Source of the DNA: Aquilaria yunnanensis
Taxonomy: Eukaryota; Streptophyta; Magnoliopsida; Malvales; Thymelaeaceae
Direction: 5' to 3'
Assembly: GCA_039654915.1 (NCBI GenBank)
Contig: CM077596.1
Span: forward strand, 45,816,501-45,880,500
Length of the DNA: 64,000 bases
Shown one piece after another: positions 34,141-46,826 of the stretch (positions within the stretch are counted from its first letter, which is position 1; each line of letters begins with the position of its first letter). Under the pieces are notes generated by a model. The model did not search any database. It was not told the DNA's origin and was given only the letters and a program-made list of their open reading frames with translations. A program made the translations under genes and the position numbers.

Positions 34141-34929
34141 CTATAAATGGCTCAACTAACCTTGCCCGTAGAATTCCTCACTTATGAGGACGTATCTCCC
34201 TACTATTCTTTTTATCCTGGTGGCCGTTAAGGGGCATCAGGTAGGTATTTTTTTCACAAGAAATTCTTTAACCCTTGTGAATGTTTGTGATGCCCAAACT
34301 GTTAATACTTAGACTTTTTAGCGTTATCCTATATTTGGCTAATTTTGCTAGTGCTTTAACTTCGAGATTTTCTCTATGTTGTACAAGATCGAAGTACTTC
34401 TTAAGCCTCAGTTCCTTGACTTCATACTCTTTCTTCAACTGCCAAACGAGTAACTAGAAGTTGTTACAAGCTTGCCATGATTTTATTCTGGCAGTTTCAA
34501 TGAGCAGAATTCCTGCTATTGATGCCCCGTATTTAGGAAAATTATTCATTATTTGGGAACTGAATTTTATTGACCTTGAGGCTTCCATCTCTTTTGACCC
34601 GTGAAGGTCCTCTCTAGTTCTCTGATGGCATTCTCCGGAGGCCACATCTTAAAAAAGTCTATTTTAGTTCTTCTTCTTTGGAATGTAGCAATATTTTGGT
34701 GCTTTCAAAAAGCTCAGTCATGAAGTCAGCCAAAGTTTGTGATTTAATTGCTTTTATTGGCTCATAAATGACAAAATATTTTGTGAGTTCTTTGTATAAT
34801 TTGGGCAGTCATCTTGAGTAATCAACTCTCTTCACAACATATCTCAGTGGAAGGTTAGTTATAACAATGATTATATGTCCTTGAAAATATGGAAGAAGTC
34901 TTCGTCTTACGGACTGCATGGAATAAATC
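34141..34929 (-). pseudogene. Tat-type RNase H remnant
   Basis: Minus-strand fragments upstream of the integrase include ALADFMTEL and AEERV-like blocks in the order seen in the second RNase H domain of Tat elements. It is heavily broken, and its upstream side is cut off by the solo LTR at 34930. Confidence 0.5.
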
Positions 34930-36224
34930 TGTTATAACTTTTCTAGTGGAATGCTCGATAAGTAGGATAAATTTATAAATCCGTAGCTTAAATACCTTAC
35001 TTAGATGTGAATTAGCAAAATCAAGTAAGTTATTTAAGGTTTAATTGGTTCCAAGAGGTTTATGGCACTAGGTTTGCATGGGGCTAAAATGGTCATTTTT
35101 TACCTTGGAGGCTCGGGACAAGTCCCGGGAATCAAAATGCCATTTTTCAAACTTAAAGCCCAAGTTAGCAAAGTTTGCTTAAGTGTTTGGTTACGTAGTT
35201 ACTATTTGGGGAATAAGTATTTTTTAAAAAGCCTAAAAAGTTTGAGGGGGAGTGGTTTAGGCATTTTTAAACTTAGGGGAGGGGTTGTTTTGGTCACCAT
35301 TCCCTTCATTCTTTTTCAAAACCCGCAAGTCCTATCCTCCATCTCAATCCTTGCCATATCTTTTTCTTTTCCATGATTTCTTGAAGAAATTTGAACATAA
35401 GGAGGATAGCTTGTTTTATGCTTGTTTTGTGCATATGTTAGCCCTTAAACTGCATGAACGCATAGTACACGTCATATATTATATGTATATGTGTTTTCTT
35501 AGGATTTTTCTTGCGGGTTAAAGGATCCTTTACTAAGAATTGTTGATTCTCACTCCCTTAGTCTTTGTTGTGCAGAGATGTTTCCGCAGGGCAGGCAACC
35601 ATTAAAGGTTATTGGGCTGAGCTCACAAGCAGGTAATTTGTTTATTTGAATCCTTATGATTCTAATTTGTGGTTTGCTTGTTGGTTACGTTATGGTGCTA
35701 ACAACAATTATTTATTTGGAAAACATAGGCTAGTAAAGTAAAATGGAGGGCTCTAAAGCTTGCTACCAGGAGTTGCTCTAAGGTGGGAGCTTAGTTATGG
35801 ATCTCAGTAGTTTAGTTCAATGTATAGTTTTTATACACTAGTTTGCCTTCGATGTTCATGAATGAGTAATGTACTCTAGAGTCACTTGTGGGTGCGAGCG
35901 TAGCCTAGTTCTGTATAGATTCTTTCATGTGGTTGATTATGTATAGTTAAATTTACTCCTTTTTTGTATGCTTTGTCCACCTTATAACTTGGTTTATGTC
36001 AAAGGCCTGGGCAATATTTTTATGGACTAAGGATTTATGTTTATGTTTTATAACTTGTTTTGTTACTTATGTCAAAACATTACTCATGCATGGTTGCATA
36101 TTAGGTTAACTAACTAGATGCATGAAAGTTTTAATTAATGAACACATAATCAATTAGCCAATTATGACTAGTGTGAGACACATTCTCATAAGTTTCTTGG
36201 GTAGGGCCATAAGAAATCATGTCA
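34930..36224 (+). mobile_element. Solo LTR related to the Tekay-like family (1,295 bp)
   Basis: It starts TGTTATAACTTTTCTAGTGG and ends ...AAATCATGTCA, mirroring the ends TGTTATGGCCCTTCTAATGG and CGTGTCA of the LTRs at 954-10654. Inside are matching blocks such as GGGACAAGTCCCGG and CATGCATGGTTGCATATTAGG. It is flanked by AAATC (34925-34929) and AGATT (36225-36229), a plausible 5-bp duplication with two transitions. It splits the Tat-type pol region, so it is younger. Confidence 0.75.
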
Positions 36225-37150
36225 AGATTGCTTTTTGCAAAATTAGCTAAATGATTCGACACCATACAAAGACTTGATGATGTAGTAAATAGGCCATTAT
36301 TGCCTATCCCTTTCCTCGCAAACCAGTACGAAAATTACTACTATAGGTTGCCGCAGTGTTAGAAGCCTTGCCAATTTAATCCTTTTTTACCTTATTGGTT
36401 AGAATCTTGGATAAGGGATGGCACCAATCACTGTATCGGGAGATGAGTGACTACACGCTATTACTCTTCTACTTGTTACTCTTTTACTAAGTTATTGCAT
36501 ATCCTTGATAGTCTTTAGTGTACGAGAATCTATGAATGTCTTGATTTTTTCAAAATTTTCACTGGTTCCTCTTTTGGAGACTATAACACTGAGGAATTTA
36601 CCAACCTTTACACAAAAAACACATTCTTCTTCAATTGTTGGAATATCTCTCAAAGGTCTCTTATGTGGTCTCTAAGGTGCTTGCTTTTGATGACCATGTC
36701 ATCAACATATACTTCCATATTCCTTCTAATTTGATTGGTGAATACATTACCATTAAGTGTTAATACATCACTCTAGCATTTTTCAGGTCGAAGGGTATTT
36801 ACACATAATATAATGTACCTTCACCTGTTATGAAGAACACCCTTTCTTCATCCATCGGGGTTTATCTAGATTTGGTGATACTAGTTGAAAGTGTCCAAGA
36901 AACTTAAGGTCCTATGTTTGACCGTTGAGTCAATTAGGAGATTGATCAGAGGTAATGGGTAGGAGTCCATTGGACAAGCATCATTGACTTTGATAAAGTC
37001 TATGCATATCAAAGTATGTCACTTCTTTCTTTTGTAGTGATTACTACATTGCTTAACAACTCTGGATACTTTTCTTCTATTATCACCTTTCACCTTTGCC
37101 TCCAAGAGTCTTTGAACTTCCTATTTAACAAAGGCTCTTAGTGGGGGGTA
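36225..37150 (-). pseudogene. Tat-type reverse transcriptase remnant
   Basis: Minus-strand blocks in order: a CIDF-type motif (near 37000), the NDACPMDSYPLP box, LSFLDTF, FITGEGTLYYV and [11 protein letters not shown] (YVDD at 36698-36709). These match reverse transcriptase of Tat/Athila-type Gypsy elements. Blocks fall in different frames with several stops. The catalytic box is kept although the gene is broken. Confidence 0.8.
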
Positions 37151-39599
37151 AAATGCCATTTTTTTTGTCTTTTTGGTCATGTGTCGAGATTTACTTTAAG
37201 GCTATGTTGTATGATGTCTAGGCTAATGTCAGCCCTATCTTTTAATGATTAGGCATATTTGAAAGAACTAAAGATACAAGCTAAGCCTTTTCCTTTTTGG
37301 GGATATTCTTCCCAATTCAAGTACCACAGCCCAAAATCAGTTTCACATTCTCAGTTTTTACTTCTTTACCTTTTTCCTTGACATCTTCAACAGCTCATTT
37401 GGTGAGTTCGCCCAAAGCATTGTTTTCCAAAGTATATGCACAGATCTTTCTTAATGACTACATGGCCTTAGTGAATACCTCCCATATCTCAACTTGGTCA
37501 ATGTAGATGTTTGCATCATTTTGTTCAGCTTCAAAGGTCATAGATAGGTACTTGACATCTGACCTCAACTAGAAGCTTCCTTACATCTGCCTCCTCAGAA
37601 TGGCATTATAAGGCGATGACACATCAATGACAATAAACCATGTCATAGCTGATGCAAAAAGCTTAGTGTTATCTTTTACTAACCTTCATTGCAACATAAG
37701 GGGAAGGTCAATCCATTCCAGAATGGGTAATTCTCTATGGCTAACTTCAGAGGTGGGTGATGATAATGACTTGGGCTTCATTTAAGAGAAGCCCAAGTTC
37801 ATGAAAAGATGAGCAAATAAAATGTCAGTGTTAGTGTTGTCATTGCCCTTTTCATGTCCCAATTTCCAATTTGGGCTATAATTAGAAAAGTATCGTCATG
37901 GATGAATTTGAAAACTAACCCATTACATCTAGTTAGCTGATTGGTTCAACTATCAAATTCTATAAACACGATCTCACATCCTTTTATTTTTCTTTTGGTT
38001 AAAGGAATGCAAACGGTGATTGTTTGGATGGCTCCGACAGAGAAGGAGGTTGTTGACAAGCACTTCTATTGTTATGGTGGAGATTTGAGCCATAGTCATC
38101 ATCATTGTCTATCTTTCCCTCATTCCTTCAATCTTGGCACTTTAGGGATGGCAGGCAAAAGCACCACCTCATTTAAGCCTTCTTGATCAAAGATTCAATG
38201 TACTTATTAAGCTAATGGCATTATTTAGTTTCATGGCCATGATCTCAATGAAACTAATAGTATTTCTTGAAGTTCTCTTTGTTGTGAGAGGATAATGGCT
38301 TTGGGTGTTTAACACCTCCTTACTTTTTGAGAGCGATTAAGATGCTAGCTCTCGAGATATTTAAGGGAGTAAAGGACTACTTTTTTCATCGGTGTTTCTG
38401 AGGTCTCCTGTTCCCCTCTCCTTGATGCCAAGGCTAGTTCCATAGTTTTCTTGTGCTACTCTACGTTCCTGTGGAACTTCCCGATAGTGTCCAAAAGTTT
38501 TTTCAAAACTCATAGAACAACTAAGAATCATACCAAAGTCCTCATATCATCACCAAGATATGTATCTCAGGATAAAAATTTGGGACATTTAGTGCCTACA
38601 TATTGAACCATTCGATGTAATCCCATAGCTATTTGTTGTTCCTTTGAGTTATATCAAACACTGCACAATCATCCTCATCGTCAAGCAACTTTTGATGAAT
38701 TGTAGGTGAATGATGCAGACAGTTACTAAAAACTAGAGATTGAGCTGAGGAGTAAACGAATTGTACCATGTCATAGCAAGTCCAGAAACAGTCACCTTAA
38801 ATCATTTTCACAATGCTATGTTGTCCACTCCATGCAATATTGTGCTCATTTTATATTTTGTCAAGGGTGCTTGAGGATCGCCTCTTCCATCGTATGACTC
38901 CAAGTGATGAAACTCATCACAGATTGATGAGTGTTTGGCATGAGTGCTTTAGCTACTATCCAAGTGAAATGAAACTCATCACAGATTGATTTTTTATTAG
39001 GTGAGAACAGACAGGTTTTTTAGAGACCTATTTTTCCACCCAATTGAGACTTTCTAAAAGTCTCCATCAAGGCCATTGAAGGTGCATTTTCTCCCCACCA
39101 CAAGTTACTCGACTTGGGTGAACAGTGTTACATTTTCAACAGGTAAATTTTTTTACAGGTGGAATAGCTTCTTCGTATGTGAAGACCAATGCTATCTAGA
39201 ATGAGAATGCCTCTCTTTCCATTCTTCCTTTCATTCTCAATGAAGTATGTCCTCTATAAAAGACTTTTTGTGGACACTTTTCTCTAAGCCACTGTTTTGG
39301 GTATACCTACCTTCTCGATCAATGGACTTGTTAGGGGAAGGATTCTTTCTAACAGACTTTACTTGATCAAGACATTGATCAAGTTGTTTGATCATTTTAA
39401 TGACAAGTAAACGTTAGAAGTCTTATAAAAAGTGCATTATCACAGCCACGAATCACTCATCTTCAGGGATGGATGCCCCTTATGTAGGAGGTGGGTTTGC
39501 CTGTATTTGGGAGTTTGGGAGACCTTTGTCCTTTGAGCGACATATTTGGATGACGGAGATCTATGGTTGACATATACGGCATCAAATGGTATCCATCAT
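37151..39599 (-). pseudogene. Tat-type gag and protease region remnant
   Basis: On the minus strand I see gag-like blocks around 38660-38560 (an LLDDEDDCAVFDITQRNN stretch, then LWDYIEWFNM, like the gag core of plant Gypsy elements). Further left are open fragments where the protease should be. No clear D-[ST]-G box was found. Everything is broken by stops. Confidence 0.5.
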
Positions 39600-40312
39600 C
39601 CTCTTTATTAGGAGAAGTCAATGTAGCTGATGCAGTTACAGTCACCGCCCGATGAGATTAGCCTAAAACAGGAAAAAAAAGAGCTGGAGGGAGTTCATGA
39701 AATTGTTATGAGAAGGAGGCCTCTATTGCTCAAGTCAATCAAAGTAAGAGGAGGCTAATAATACAATGAGTAAGCAATAGTGCTTGGTTACCTTGGAGTG
39801 GTGAGTTATCTCGTATGTCATCGCCTAACTCATGGGCCCAGCTAGGGTGCATATCCAACCGAATCCAAATTCTCGATGGCTATACCAAGAAAAGATCCTG
39901 TAAGCTGTCATTTTGACACCTAAGGCATTCACCTTGTCAACACTGCCCAACTTATAAGTATAACGGTTTGTGTCAAGTCAGGAGATGGACTTTGGTGGTA
40001 AGGGCCAAGGTATTCTAGATGAGGCTTCTTATCTGAACTTCCCTAGATGGGGTACCTTAGTCGAGATACCCCTAAAATGAGTCTTCCTATTGGAGGTACC
40101 TCTTCGTTGAGGTACCTCAGGGAAGTTATGAGTTCCGCTATATGAGTTACCTCTTTGACGAGGAAGCTCAGCAATATTGGGTTTTTTTATCCAAAGATAA
40201 TCACACCAAAGCTAGCCGAGGTACATTCAAGTAGGGTAAGTCGAAATTACGTCAAGCCCATCATAGTTGTTCTAGAATAAGAATTTGTCCGAGGTACATA
40301 AGTACCGTTGGA
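39600..40312 (-). repeat. 5' LTR of the Tat-type element
   Basis: It matches 27440-28099 plus 29634-29677 in order, with many substitutions. The right edge is near ...TACCGTTGGA. The left edge is approximate, and no primer-binding site could be assigned with confidence. Confidence 0.6.
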
Positions 40313-41389
40313 AATCACTCTCATTAGAGAAATCTAGGTCTGCTACTGCTACTGCATGGCAGGGACTTTTACCCTACAGACCAACTTCACCTTATTAATT
40401 ACCCTTATGATAAATACTTGTAATTTGTGCAAAAAGGCTTCAATTGGATTAATTTAATATTCTGGAGAGGTGTAATTTGATTTTATGAAGCGCCATTTAA
40501 ATTCCATAAAATGAACTTATGTTATTTCTTAGCCCAAGCTATGTATAGGATCAACCATTAGCAATGAGATCGTTGTGGGTGGTCAATCAAAAGCTAACTA
40601 GCCATCTAATGCCTTCAATTTGGCAGTATATAGTGAAATACAGCATGAAATAATGCTTACCCTAGGTAAGCGCAATATACGGTAGAAATATTTTTGCATT
40701 TTGTCAATTTTAGCCCTAAATACAGTGATATATTGTGATATACTACAGTATTTCACATACAGCTCACATTTTATATGCATCTTGTCAGAATAATATGATA
40801 TAATATGAAATTCCATATGGTATGTACTAAGGTACCCAGTTTTTTGTTTCACATGTGTGGGTTATTCTTTTTGTCATTTTACACTAAAGTACCATACAAA
40901 AATTTGTAAAAAAAAAAATATAATATCATTAGCACACAAATTTTCATATAAATATTAATTTTATTTTTTATTTAAAAAAATTAATTTACAATTGATGCCA
41001 ACATAATTTGGATTTGAAAAATTATTATAATTCTTGCATAATTTTATCACATCTCTCATATGTCGCGGGGATTAAGGAATGATGCAGTTATATGTTTGAT
41101 GACAAAACTACCCTTGAAAACTCCAATTAAACAATCATGTCTTAATAGGCGGCAAAGCACCATTTCAAAGGAAAAAAATGGTCTAGCAGCTAGCAGGTTG
41201 TTCGAATTGCTTTCTCTATTTATCTACCAAATTATAATATAATCCATAAATGAATCAAGGGAAACAATCATGTTTGGTTCCAACAAAATGGAAACTTCTC
41301 GAATCATTAAAACCTATGAATTCAATATGCTTCTAGGTCTCTTTTTAATTCATGAATTGGTATCATGTTCTCTATTTCCCCACTAAATC
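40313..41389. other. Gene-free stretch
   Basis: AT-rich DNA with no supported gene or element. Confidence 0.5.
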
Positions 41390-42259
41390 GATGACTTCTC
41401 TGACAAATCTGCAATTTGAGAAAGTGCCTCACAAGGTGTTGAACAAAGAGGAAAGAAAATTGATTTGTGTGGCTTTAATGAAGGAGTGCAACATCTAAGG
41501 GAAAATTGAAAGTGGCTACACTCCCGTTACATCATCAAACAACCATTAGAACAAAGGCCACAGAGCTTCAAATGTCTAAATGCACTCTTCACCAATGAGT
41601 CAAAGATGGGGTTCTTTGGCGACACTTGAATGCCATAAAAAAAAGTGTCGGCATTTTCCCATTTTTGTATGAAGAAGCAGCAAAAAGGAAAAAAAAAAAT
41701 AGAGAAGTTAGAACAATGAAGATGAAAACCATAGTTTCAGTCATGAAGGATGTTGTCAAAGCTTAGTTGGTTAAGCAGGTTTTACCTACAATTGCAAAAA
41801 AATGGCCTCACATAACTCTCGGGAAGATAATATACATCCAGTAAGATAATGTAAAACGACATTTGAAGTTTAATGACATTGATTTCCAAGATGCTGCAAT
41901 AAAAAAATGGGTATAATGTGCAATTAGTATGTCAACTTCCAAATAGCCCTAACATGAATGTGCTAGATTTGGGGTTTTTCTAAGCTATACAATCTCTACA
42001 ACAATAAGAATCTCTGAAGAACATTAATGAATTGGTTGCCCCTGTTTAGAAAGCTTTTTATGAATTCCCAACTACAAGTTTGAATCATGTGTTTGTCACC
42101 TTAGAACTATGTATGTTAAAAGCGATGAAGTCACATGGTGGCAATGCGTACAAGAAACCACATGTGAATAAGAGTCGGTTGGAGAAAAAAGGGGGACTTC
42201 CCAATGCAATTCCTGTGCCTCCTGAACTTGTTGACACAACAAAAGCACTCTTGCTATAA
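41390..42259 (+). pseudogene. Mariner-like transposase remnant
   Basis: The pieces match plant mariner-like transposases. A helix-turn-helix end (about 41530-41640) is followed directly by the GIFPF segment (41647). Next comes the block before the second catalytic Asp (IQ-DN-like, 41836-41850), then LPNSPNMNVLDLGFF (41937-41985), and the C-terminal block GGNAYKKPHVNKSRLEKKGGLP (about 42139-42201), ending at TAA 42257-42259. The piece between the helix-turn-helix and GIFPF, which carries the first catalytic Asp, is missing, so there is an internal deletion. Frameshifts and stops add to this. No inverted repeats were found. Confidence 0.75.
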
Positions 42260-45200
42260 AAAATTTTAAATATTTAGTTAGGACATATTATATAACATTA
42301 TGGCTAGAGGATTGAGCAAAACTACTGCAATAGTTCCTGCCTTGGAGTTTGATTTCTTATTCGTTCCTAGCATGAAAAACTATTGTGGAAGCCAATTTTA
42401 ATGTTCTACATGTTGTTGAAGCAAATTTTACAATATTGCATAAGTTTGACTTTTTTTTTTTACTTTTAGTTTCAAATTTAGATTTTACTCATTTTAATGA
42501 TTCCTAACCTTTTTTTTTCCTTGTTCAAACTTGTTCAGATTTGAAGCACATTTTTTTGTTTGTGCAAAGACATGACTTTATTTTATTAGAATAAGCCAGT
42601 GTTGGTTTTATGGGCAATTTAGGCTTGATCCACATGAAATTCAGGTGTAACTATTACCACCATTTCTTGCTTGTGTTATATACAGGTTGGCTTTGATATG
42701 TGAAAACAAAACAACAAGAACACAACATCGACACTTGTTATAAAAAAAAATTACGCAGTCATGGGTGCTTGATTTCTAAACTGCAATCCAACGATCTACA
42801 CAAAATTTTTAAGGTTGAGACATAAATGAAATAAAAAACTAGACTTGTTCATAAAAAATTAGACCAACATGTGCTTTATGGCCCAAAAGTCAAACTCTAT
42901 TCAACTTTTTTCAACTTTTAAGCAAATTCTACAATAAATCAAATAATATAGCAAAATCAAAATCTTGAAAATTTTGGTTTCAAAGGGTCACTTTGAGTTT
43001 CAGACCTCATTGTTCAACCAAACTTGCTACACAAACATTATTTATCAAATGAAACTTGTCTAGGGTATGAAACTCTGTATTAATGAGCTCGATATGGAAT
43101 TCGCCCATCAAACCTTATAGAAACTAGTGCAAGCCTATAGACATTTAGTTGCAGTAATGATATTCTTTAGAGAATGTAATTTCCATACTTAAAGTGCTTA
43201 TACACATTTTAAATGGTATACAAAACCTGCAAAAACCAATAAACTCATACAACAGCTTTGAGTTTGTAAAATCATTGGAAAACTTGTAGAAAAATTTCAT
43301 AGGTAGCAAGAAAATGTCTGACGGTCCAATTCTGCAAGTGTAGACTCTTTAAAGTAAACTTTGACCCACCAAAAATATAAGAAGAAGAGGAAGAAGAATT
43401 AGAATAAGAGCAACAAGAACAAGAGACACTTGGGGAAAAACCACATCTATTCTTCATTATATTAGCTGCTTAACCAAGGTTAGGTCAATTGCAAGTTACA
43501 AAACATGCAGGACACCTGAAAATTGTCCGATAGCAATATTCACAAGGTTCATTGCACTACAATTCAGTTGTAGTAGCATTATTTCCTACAACTCAGCCTT
43601 TGTAGAAGCTGAAAGAAGCTATTCAAGATAAACAATTTATTTACACTTTTCAAAACCAGTCATTTCAGCTTCTACTAGAATGCTCCAACACTAATGTACT
43701 ACACTGCATTTTGAAATTTTGCACTTGACCACGTAGCCATTTTATCCTCAACTTTGGATATATGGTCTCACAAGCTACAAATTCTCAAGCAGGTTTTGAT
43801 GTCTCCAAATTTGAAGCAGCCTTCATCTAGAACTTATTTCCTGCCACTATACCTGGGAGGCTAGACAATATGACCATAGCATTTCCTATGTTACTAGGCT
43901 TCATAGGTGCAGGAGCTCCTGACCACTGAAGAAGCATAGGAATTAGGTGAAGTAGGAGGGAAAAAGCCCTTTTCTAGTGTGTTTTGATTAGAATGAATGA
44001 CAACCAATTTTGTCACTTGCTTTAAAGAAATTTAAATCAGCTTTTCACCATTAGTGGACTACGAGATATCTGATTCCTTCCCTGATAGGAAGATGTTGAT
44101 TTGTTTTGGGCATTCATAATGATTTTTAAGCTACAACCATAATCCCATAAAGGATAATACTTTCAACATAACACAGGCTTAGCAACCTAGGTAATTGCTT
44201 ATATGTAAAACAAGAGTGATTGTCTTTCTAGATATGAAACATCAACTTAGAGAACTAACCAAATTGAACAAATACACAAGAACATTGTAAAAAGCTTATA
44301 GTGTCTCCCAGTAGAACATACAACAAATACAAAGGTTATGAGTTCTAAAGAGTTACTGAATGCATGAATCAACTTTCACTAATAGAGAATTGGTTTGCAC
44401 TAGACGGCTACAACCTTCAAAGCGATTGGGAAAGCTGACCACACTTCTTGCAACTAATAATCCTAAGCTTTAAGAATGGAGACAACTCTATATGGCTTCA
44501 GGGCAGTGACATAAATGAAGAGAAACATGCTTAATTCACCCACTAGACTAAACTTAAAAAAAAAAAAAAGAAATGGAGAAATACTTGCTCAAATATGTGC
44601 CCTAAGTTGGCACAAGGCGAAGGACAAAGAGATTGACCTCTCGCCTGCAATCAAGAAAGACATTAAGCTCTATGTCAATGGATCACTTCGGTCTAAAGAA
44701 AAGGAGATGGAGGTTAAGGATTTCAATCGAGACCTCCAGAAGTCATATGTTTAGTAGAAACTATTGGATTTTCCTTTGTATATTTAAGTTTTAAATAGAA
44801 GATTTACATGAGAGTGTTATGATAAACTCACAGTGAAAAGTTTACTAAATAACAAAATTGTGCTAAGAATTTGAGATAGTCCAAAAAGGAAATTAATACA
44901 AACAATATGGGACGAAGGAAATAATAGGTAATTCCTAATTTTATTAAAAACAAAAAGATACACGTTTCATCTTAGATGAAAAGATGATAAAGCTAACATC
45001 TAAAACCCAAAAAATCCTATTTAGAACTGAGCACCCAAACCTCAACTCCAAAGAATAACAAAAAATAGCTTAAACCCCAAACTAAACCTCCTAAGACACA
45101 AAGAAAACAAATCTCACCTACAGAACCCTACCTTAGAACCCCTTGAACACAGCGTTATCTCGAAGGGAAGAAAAACATAAGCCGGCTTTCGAGGTGCCCT

Positions 45201-45544
45201 CTCAATGCAGACTTCTCCAGATATGAAGGAACACCCGTTGCTTTGCAAATGAAATTATCCATTCTAGGACCCCCTTTTTTTTTCTAGTGGCTTAATTTAT
45301 GTTGCTCTCCAATCTTTTTAGCTCCCGATTAACGGTCTCACTTTTCTTTACACAATCTGCTTGCATTTTGATGATCCCTTCAACAATTCTTTTTTCCAGT
45401 CCACTTCCTTAAAAATTTATTTGCTCCGCCCCCAAACTACTCAAAAGTGAAACTGGTTAGTTTGCACACTGTTTTTAAGAATTGTCCGCCCAACCAGACG
45501 AACTCTGAGGCGAAGATTCATTGCCACTACGATCACATGTGCCC
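42260..45544. other. Gene-free stretch
   Basis: I see no supported gene. Small frames such as 44515-44754 (79 codons, Lys-rich) have no recognisable motif, and 43272-43457 is a Ser-rich chance frame. Confidence 0.45.
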
Positions 45545-46403
45545 TCAACAGGATGAAGCACACATAAGAGGATTTGGCCCAAAGTCAAGTTCCCAGCCTT
45601 GAGCTTGACAATTTTCTGCAAATCCAGAACCTGAATCCAAAACAGCAACTAGTGCCAATTGATGCTCCTCCTTTTGATCTTGAGACAACAACTGATTCAG
45701 CGACTTCCCCATAGAATGAGACACGCATAAAAATGGTGCCTCCATTTCTTTTTCCGAATCCTGCCTGTCTTGACCAAACTCCGACTGAACGCCGACATCA
45801 GCATGAGAACCCGATCCTAAACCCATTAAAGGCTCATCATGGATTTTTAATATCTGACCGGCAGACAAATCCTTAGAATCAGAACTTAAAGTAACCCCCA
45901 CACTCCCAGGGAACGTTTGAAGTGTGAGCAACAAGGCCACCAGAATGAGCATATTTGCCCTTAAAAATGCAACGCTCAGACAATCCCATAGGCCCAATTA
46001 AACCAATAGACATACTTGAAGCCCCTTTTGATTTTAGGTCCATAGCCATTTCAAGCGTAGCTTTGGGCAAGTTATCCCGAACAGACCAGGAGCCCAAACT
46101 CTTCAAACCCAATTCTTTGTTATCTCCTTTTCCAACCTTACCACGGCCGCCGCCGAATCAGTTTTGTTGGACTAACTTGTGACAGACAGACACCACCATG
46201 AAGCTTAACCTCGATTTGCTGCAAGGGCAAAAAAATTGAGACAAAAAAACTTCCCTTGTCACCGCCCTGGCGCCATTGCTGGACCCATTTGATGTTGCTT
46301 CTCTCCAAAAATCCTTTTGGAATGATAATACCTCTTTTCTAACTCCAGATAATGACCAGCTCTCTTCAATTGAGAAAACTTAGAACTAAGTTGGGATTCT
46401 AGC
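45545..46403 (-). other. Unrecognised open frames next to the LINE fragment
   Basis: Two overlapping frames lie here: 45545-45997 (150 codons) and 45879-46112 (77 codons). Their composition is balanced rather than AT-driven and the GC content is higher than around them. They may be a LINE ORF1-type tail or part of the LINE downstream of the zinc-finger domain at 46404-46604. I recognise no domain. Confidence 0.3.
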
Positions 46404-46604
46404 TCACAAGGGCATGAACCAAACTAAAGACATCTTATTTAAGTTGGAATGCTGAGTTGCCCGCCAAGCGAAAAAGTTTAGCTTCGGAGGGTACCAGCCG
46501 TTCCACTTGAAGTCTAGAGGCCTAGTCCCGCTCGAGGCAAGATAAGAGTCAAACTCCTTTGACAAGAATTTGTTGAAAATTCCCCATTCTTTGACAAGCT
46601 TCAA
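46404..46604 (-). pseudogene. LINE reverse-transcriptase zinc-binding fragment
   Basis: The sequence GWYPPKLNFFAWRATQ matches the core of the zinc-binding domain (zf-RVT) found after reverse transcriptase in plant LINEs, where W-x-P-K-x-x-F-F-A-W is typical. The reverse transcriptase itself is not visible upstream on the minus strand, so the copy is truncated. Confidence 0.6.
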
Positions 46605-46826
46605 ACTAGTTTATCAACTTTGCTCCTGGGAGGAGGTTGAAAGACAATAAAATAAATAACTCCTGCCACACCCCAACTTCTCGCCCTCTAGCACTCCTCC
46701 GCCAAGCTCCACCCAATACGCACCCATCTCCCACCTATCTTATTCCTGTACTTTGTTTTATGTTGAAAATGTTAAAAAGCTTTCATCAAACGACCTAGTA
46801 GTTAAGAGGGCAGAGAGATATGGGGA

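Larger units (their letters stand above)
27440..40312 (-). mobile_element. Old Ty3/Gypsy element, Tat type, with antisense extra gene
   Basis: Two diverged LTR copies (27440-29677 with a nested insertion, and about 39600-40312) face the same way. Both share blocks such as GATGAGATTAGC or AATGAGATTAGC, TTACCTTGGAGTGG, and AGGTACATAAGTACC at the inner or outer edge. Reading on the minus strand from the right LTR, I see gag, protease, reverse transcriptase (YVDD codons at 36698-36709), RNase H and integrase remnants, all with many stops. A separate plus-strand gene (30332-32400) lies between integrase and the 3' LTR. Extra antisense genes at this position are known from Tat-lineage elements. Two foreign solo LTRs have inserted (28100-29628, 34930-36224). 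The outer edges are approximate and no target duplication was found. Confidence 0.8.

Noticed and set aside
46822..46826. GGGGA as target duplication of the LTR at 46827
   Set aside because: No matching copy at the presumed right end near 48105, so the edges stay tentative.
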